A DNA stretch of 64,000 nucleotides from Eutrophobius brisbanensis. GTDB lineage: Bacteria; Pseudomonadota; Gammaproteobacteria; Eutrophobiales; Eutrophobiaceae. The notes under the pieces are model-generated. The model had not been told where the DNA came from. It searched no databases and saw only the letters and a list, made by a program, of their open reading frames with translations. The translations under genes and the position numbers were made by a program. Shown in pieces: positions 61,189-64,000 of the stretch; position 1 is the first letter of the stretch, and each line of letters begins with the position of its first letter. The DNA is taken from positions 1,054,001 through 1,118,000 of the forward strand of contig JAYPQE010000003.1 in the NCBI GenBank assembly GCA_038131795.1. Reading direction: 5' to 3'.

Positions 61189-61640
61189 GATTCTACTTCC
61201 GCTACAGTGGTTAATAATTCAGTATTAGCAACTATTTTATCATTAACACTGGCTGTAGCAGAAAACTTCCAGATATTACGTTTAACGGTTATAAATTTCA
61301 CTTCTATTATAAGCTGATCACCTGGCACGACCGTCTTCCTGAACCGGGCATTATCGACACCAACGAGGTAGTACAGAATGTCGTCCAGATCGTCTCTGGA
61401 TTCCGCACCGGAAATTACCCCAAGAATGGCTGCTGCCTGGGCCATGGCTTCTATGATTAACACACCCGGCATTAATGGTTGCTCCGGAAAATGACCATGA
61501 AAAAATGGTTCATTTACCGTAACATTTTTTAGCGCCTTAATTGATTCACCAGGATTAACCTCAAGCACCCTGTCTAAAAGCAAAAAGGGATAACGATGAG
61601 GAAGATAATTTTTAATCTTATTAATACTAAGTTCAGTCAT
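61185..61640 (-). CDS. fabZ: 3-hydroxyacyl-ACP dehydratase FabZ
   Basis: 151 residues, hot-dog fold. HRYPFLLLDRV near the N-terminus, FFHGHFPEQPLMPGVLIIEAMAQAAAI carries the catalytic His and Glu. It dehydrates 3-hydroxyacyl-ACP in fatty-acid elongation, competing with LpxA/LpxD for hydroxyacyl chains. Overlaps lpxA by 4 nt; 15 bp after lpxD. Confidence 0.97.
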   Translation of the reverse strand: MTELSINKIKNYLPHRYPFLLLDRVLEVNPGESIKALKNVTVNEPFFHGHFPEQPLMPGVLIIEAMAQAAAILGVISGAESRDDLDDILYYLVGVDNARFRKTVVPGDQLIIEVKFITVKRNIWKFSATASVNDKIVANTELLTTVAEVES

Positions 61641-61655
61641 ATTAAATCCCTGTTT

Positions 61656-62672
61656 TCAAGTCTTTGAGTTATCTTCCAATGCATTGATTCGTCTTACCAA
61701 TTCATCCAGATGACGTAACCTGACCATATTTTTTCGCCAGGTCATATTTTCAGTCGTTGTCATTGAACCGGAGTATTTACCCGGTTTATTAATCGAATTT
61801 GTAACACCGGAAAGCCCTGTGATTACCACGTCATCTGTAATTTTGAGATGACCTGCAATGGCCGTCGCCCCACCTATCATACACCGCTTTCCTATCACTA
61901 CACTGCCGGCAATCACTGCACTGCCTGCGATTGCAGTATGTTCTCCTATGATAACATTATGTCCAATCTGTACCAGATTATCGATTTTCACTCCATCTTC
62001 AATCCGGGTATCATCCAGGGCGCCACGATCTACCGCTGAATTTGCCCCTATTTCCACATCATTTCCAATATGCACCGCTCCCAGTTGAGGGATTTTCAGC
62101 CACCGACCTTTATCATTGACCAGCCCAAAACCATCTGCACCAATAATCACACCTGGATGCAATATGACATGTTTCCCAATTTTGACCTGGTGATTTAACG
62201 TTACATTGGCCATTAACCTGGAGCCATCACCAATGACACAACCAGCTTCGATCACACATCCATGACCAATAGAGACATTGTCCTTGATTTCAACCTCAGG
62301 CCCAATATAGGTATTCGCACCAATACTTGCTGATTCAGCAACAATAGCAGATTGATCGATAACGGCAGATGGGTGGATGCCTGGTTTAACATCTACTGGG
62401 GGATTTAATAAATTTACGACCTTTATATAACCAACATATGGGTCTTTACAGATAAGACAATGAACTGGACAGATATCCACATCATCATAAGAAAGGAGGA
62501 CAGCACCTGCTTCTGTTTTTTTCAGCTCTGACTGATATTTTGTATTTACAAAAAAACTTATCTGACTGTTATTCGCACTTGAGAGAGGGGCAACGCCATT
62601 TATCAGGAAATCTGCATCACCAATTAATTCTGCATTAATTAGTCTGGCAATTTCCCCAAGACTGTATTCCAT
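61656..62672 (-). CDS. lpxD: UDP-3-O-acylglucosamine N-acyltransferase LpxD
   Basis: 338 residues. N-terminal uridine-binding domain (GEIARLINAELIGDADFLINGVAPLSSA), then hexapeptide beta-helix with catalytic His in IDNLVQIGHNVIIGEHTAIAG and a C-terminal helix. Third step of lipid A synthesis. 27 bp after skp. Confidence 0.97.
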   Translation of the reverse strand: MEYSLGEIARLINAELIGDADFLINGVAPLSSANNSQISFFVNTKYQSELKKTEAGAVLLSYDDVDICPVHCLICKDPYVGYIKVVNLLNPPVDVKPGIHPSAVIDQSAIVAESASIGANTYIGPEVEIKDNVSIGHGCVIEAGCVIGDGSRLMANVTLNHQVKIGKHVILHPGVIIGADGFGLVNDKGRWLKIPQLGAVHIGNDVEIGANSAVDRGALDDTRIEDGVKIDNLVQIGHNVIIGEHTAIAGSAVIAGSVVIGKRCMIGGATAIAGHLKITDDVVITGLSGVTNSINKPGKYSGSMTTTENMTWRKNMVRLRHLDELVRRINALEDNSKT

Positions 62673-62699
62673 TACAGGCAGTTGCGTATAGCATTCTCC

Positions 62700-63227
62700 T
62701 TATTCAGCAGCCGCCTGATCAGACAGGTATTTGATGACCATATCCGTCATGTCGACTTTCGCACTGGCAAAAATGACACCTTCACTCATCACCAGGTCGA
62801 AATTATTATCACGCGCAACAATTTGTATAGCATTGACAATTTCGGTTTGAATTTTTCCTAATTCTTCATTACGTCTGAACGTCAGGTCTTCCCTGAATTC
62901 ATCCTGGTCCCGAGTCAGTTCACGGCGTTTGTTAATGATGTCGCGCTCCAGATTACGACGTTCAGTTTCACTCATTACCGCTGCGTCTTTAGCTAGACGA
63001 TCTTCCATGGTCTGGAGATTTTTTTGTTCTTCAATTAGTTGTTTATTTCGCGGAGAAAATTCATTTTCAATTAAGGCAGTGGTTTTACGTGCCTGTGGTG
63101 ACTGCTCAAGAATACGCACGGCGTTGACGACACCTATCTTATACTCCTGTGCCTGAACTGTTGTAGTGACAGCACTGATTACACCAATGATTATTGATAA
63201 AATTACTAAACGATTAAATCTTCTCAC
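62700..63227 (-). CDS. skp: OmpH/Skp family periplasmic chaperone
   Basis: 175 residues with signal peptide (LVILSIIIGVISAVTTTVQAQ). YKIGVVNAVRILEQSPQARK starts the small beta body; a long coiled coil (about 50-130) makes the tentacles. Skp holds unfolded outer-membrane proteins for BamA, which is encoded just upstream (24 bp). Confidence 0.93.
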   Translation of the reverse strand: MRRFNRLVILSIIIGVISAVTTTVQAQEYKIGVVNAVRILEQSPQARKTTALIENEFSPRNKQLIEEQKNLQTMEDRLAKDAAVMSETERRNLERDIINKRRELTRDQDEFREDLTFRRNEELGKIQTEIVNAIQIVARDNNFDLVMSEGVIFASAKVDMTDMVIKYLSDQAAAE

Positions 63228-63251
63228 GTTCTAAACTCCAATTGTTAAAAT

Positions 63252-64000
63252 CTAAAAACTCGTTCCAATGTTAAACTGAAACTGCTCTGTACGATCCCTG
63301 ACGGTATTATTAAACGGCGTAGACAAGCTAAAACTCATCACGCCCAGGGGCGATATCCATACCGCACCTAAACCTGCCGATCCTTTTAAGTTTGCCAGGT
63401 CAAACTTGTCTGCCTGCCGACAAAAAGGGCTATTATTAACAATATTTCGCGGGGTATTCAACCCGATAGGCCCAATTACCTGATCTTCCTCAATATCAGT
63501 CAGACCAGAGCCGGTACAGTATACATTACCTGCATCCACAAAGGCAGAAAACTGAAATTGGTCAAATTGCTCCAGAAATGGTATCGGAATTATCAATTCT
63601 GCGCCAGTCACAACCTTGATATTACCCCCCAGGGGATTGCCAAAATTATCCAGTGGTCCAAGGGTATTTTGCTGGTATCCTCGTACCGATCGGGGACCAC
63701 CGGCATAGTAGTTCTCAAAGAATGGCAACCTGTCTGTCCCTAAAAACCCATTGCCGTAGCCGAGATCGCCCTTTAGGGCGAAGACGAAGCCCGCACCCAG
63801 TGGTCTGAAGTATTGGCCGCGATAGGATAATTTATAAAATTCTATTGAATTCAACGGATTAGGGACAGCTACTTCACCCACCACGGTATAGAACATACCT
63901 CGACTGGGGAAGATGGTGTTGTTGCGGGTATCATAGGAATAGCCGACGCTGACCCTTAAAATATCAAATTCATTGCCCTCTCGCTGGATAAAATCCAGCA
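63252..64000 (-). CDS. bamA: Outer membrane assembly factor BamA, C-terminal part (5' end outside window)
   Basis: The frame runs in from the right edge (last whole codon at 63998) to the stop at 63252, about 249 residues. This is the end of the Omp85 beta-barrel: YDTRNNTIFPSRGMF, then PFFENYYAGGPRSVRGYQQNTLGP with the VRGY lid-loop motif, FVDAGNVYC, and GAVWISPLGVMSFSLSTPF with a final strand FQFNIGTSF ending in Phe. A start inside the window at about 63896 is an artefact of a Met codon. POTRA domains lie outside. Confidence 0.96.
   Translation of the reverse strand, partial: LDFIQREGNEFDILRVSVGYSYDTRNNTIFPSRGMFYTVVGEVAVPNPLNSIEFYKLSYRGQYFRPLGAGFVFALKGDLGYGNGFLGTDRLPFFENYYAGGPRSVRGYQQNTLGPLDNFGNPLGGNIKVVTGAELIIPIPFLEQFDQFQFSAFVDAGNVYCTGSGLTDIEEDQVIGPIGLNTPRNIVNNSPFCRQADKFDLANLKGSAGLGAVWISPLGVMSFSLSTPFNNTVRDRTEQFQFNIGTSF

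Overview
The window is bacterial and almost certainly chromosomal DNA of a gammaproteobacterium. The strongest evidence is the minus-strand run bamA-skp-lpxD-fabZ-lpxA-lpxB-rnhB-dnaE-accA-tilS at 52.8-64 kb, the canonical gammaproteobacterial outer-membrane/lipid A/replication block. parC, parE, xseB-ispA, mazG and ampG fit the same group. A SoxC-like sulfite dehydrogenase with its cytochrome, a surrounding molybdopterin gene set and two TauE/SafE-type anion exporters suggest sulfur-compound oxidation. A rubrerythrin operon suggests adaptation to low oxygen or peroxide. I cannot name the genus.

Layout. 1-21 kb is a loose region of mostly single genes: end of a truncated hemoglobin, TM2 protein, glycosyltransferase, a GATase with an in-frame stop, amidase, two TauE/SafE proteins, a ribbon-helix-helix/ParC-like pair, a CMD-type lipoprotein, an orphan HigA-like regulator, methyltransferase, htpX, parC, nat, GIY-YIG protein, parE and an amidohydrolase. 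Long intergenic gaps there are packed with palindromic dispersed repeats of the ATTCCC-N8-GGGAAT / CCGGGCTTGACCCGG type, plus remains of an IS3-family element. 21-24 kb is a rubrerythrin / Fe-S oxidoreductase / DUF3501 operon. 24-31 kb holds housekeeping genes (xseB, ispA, folE2, mazG, an Lpp-like lipoprotein, an L,D-transpeptidase, moaB, hslR, a nitroreductase). 31-38 kb carries MoxR-DUF58-transglutaminase (TgpA type), then a membrane PP2C phosphatase fused to an FGE-like domain and a low-complexity secreted protein. 40-46 kb is the Moco cluster (moaA, mobA, moeA, moaE, moaD, moaC) beside the sulfite dehydrogenase that would use the cofactor. 46-50 kb is folP, pip, a beta-grasp protein, a LuxR-type HTH protein and a broken response-regulator/Ser-Thr kinase. 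A tRNA-Thr, a DUF1244 protein, a second L,D-transpeptidase and a frameshifted VWA-TM-FHA gene precede tilS.

Three items stand out. First, imperfect tandem arrays of a 7-bp unit (CTCCTCA/CTCCTTA and complement GTGAGGA) lie next to gene ends with consistent polarity: G-rich in the sense strand after stop codons, C-rich before starts. They even supply the stop codons and last residues of several proteins. Second, a partial copy of the tRNA-Thr 3' half has its T-loop replaced by three back-to-back hairpins. Third, Ser/Thr phosphorylation parts (kinase, PP2C, FHA) occur together, with two of the three genes disrupted. Starts and functions are read from sequence alone; no searches were run.
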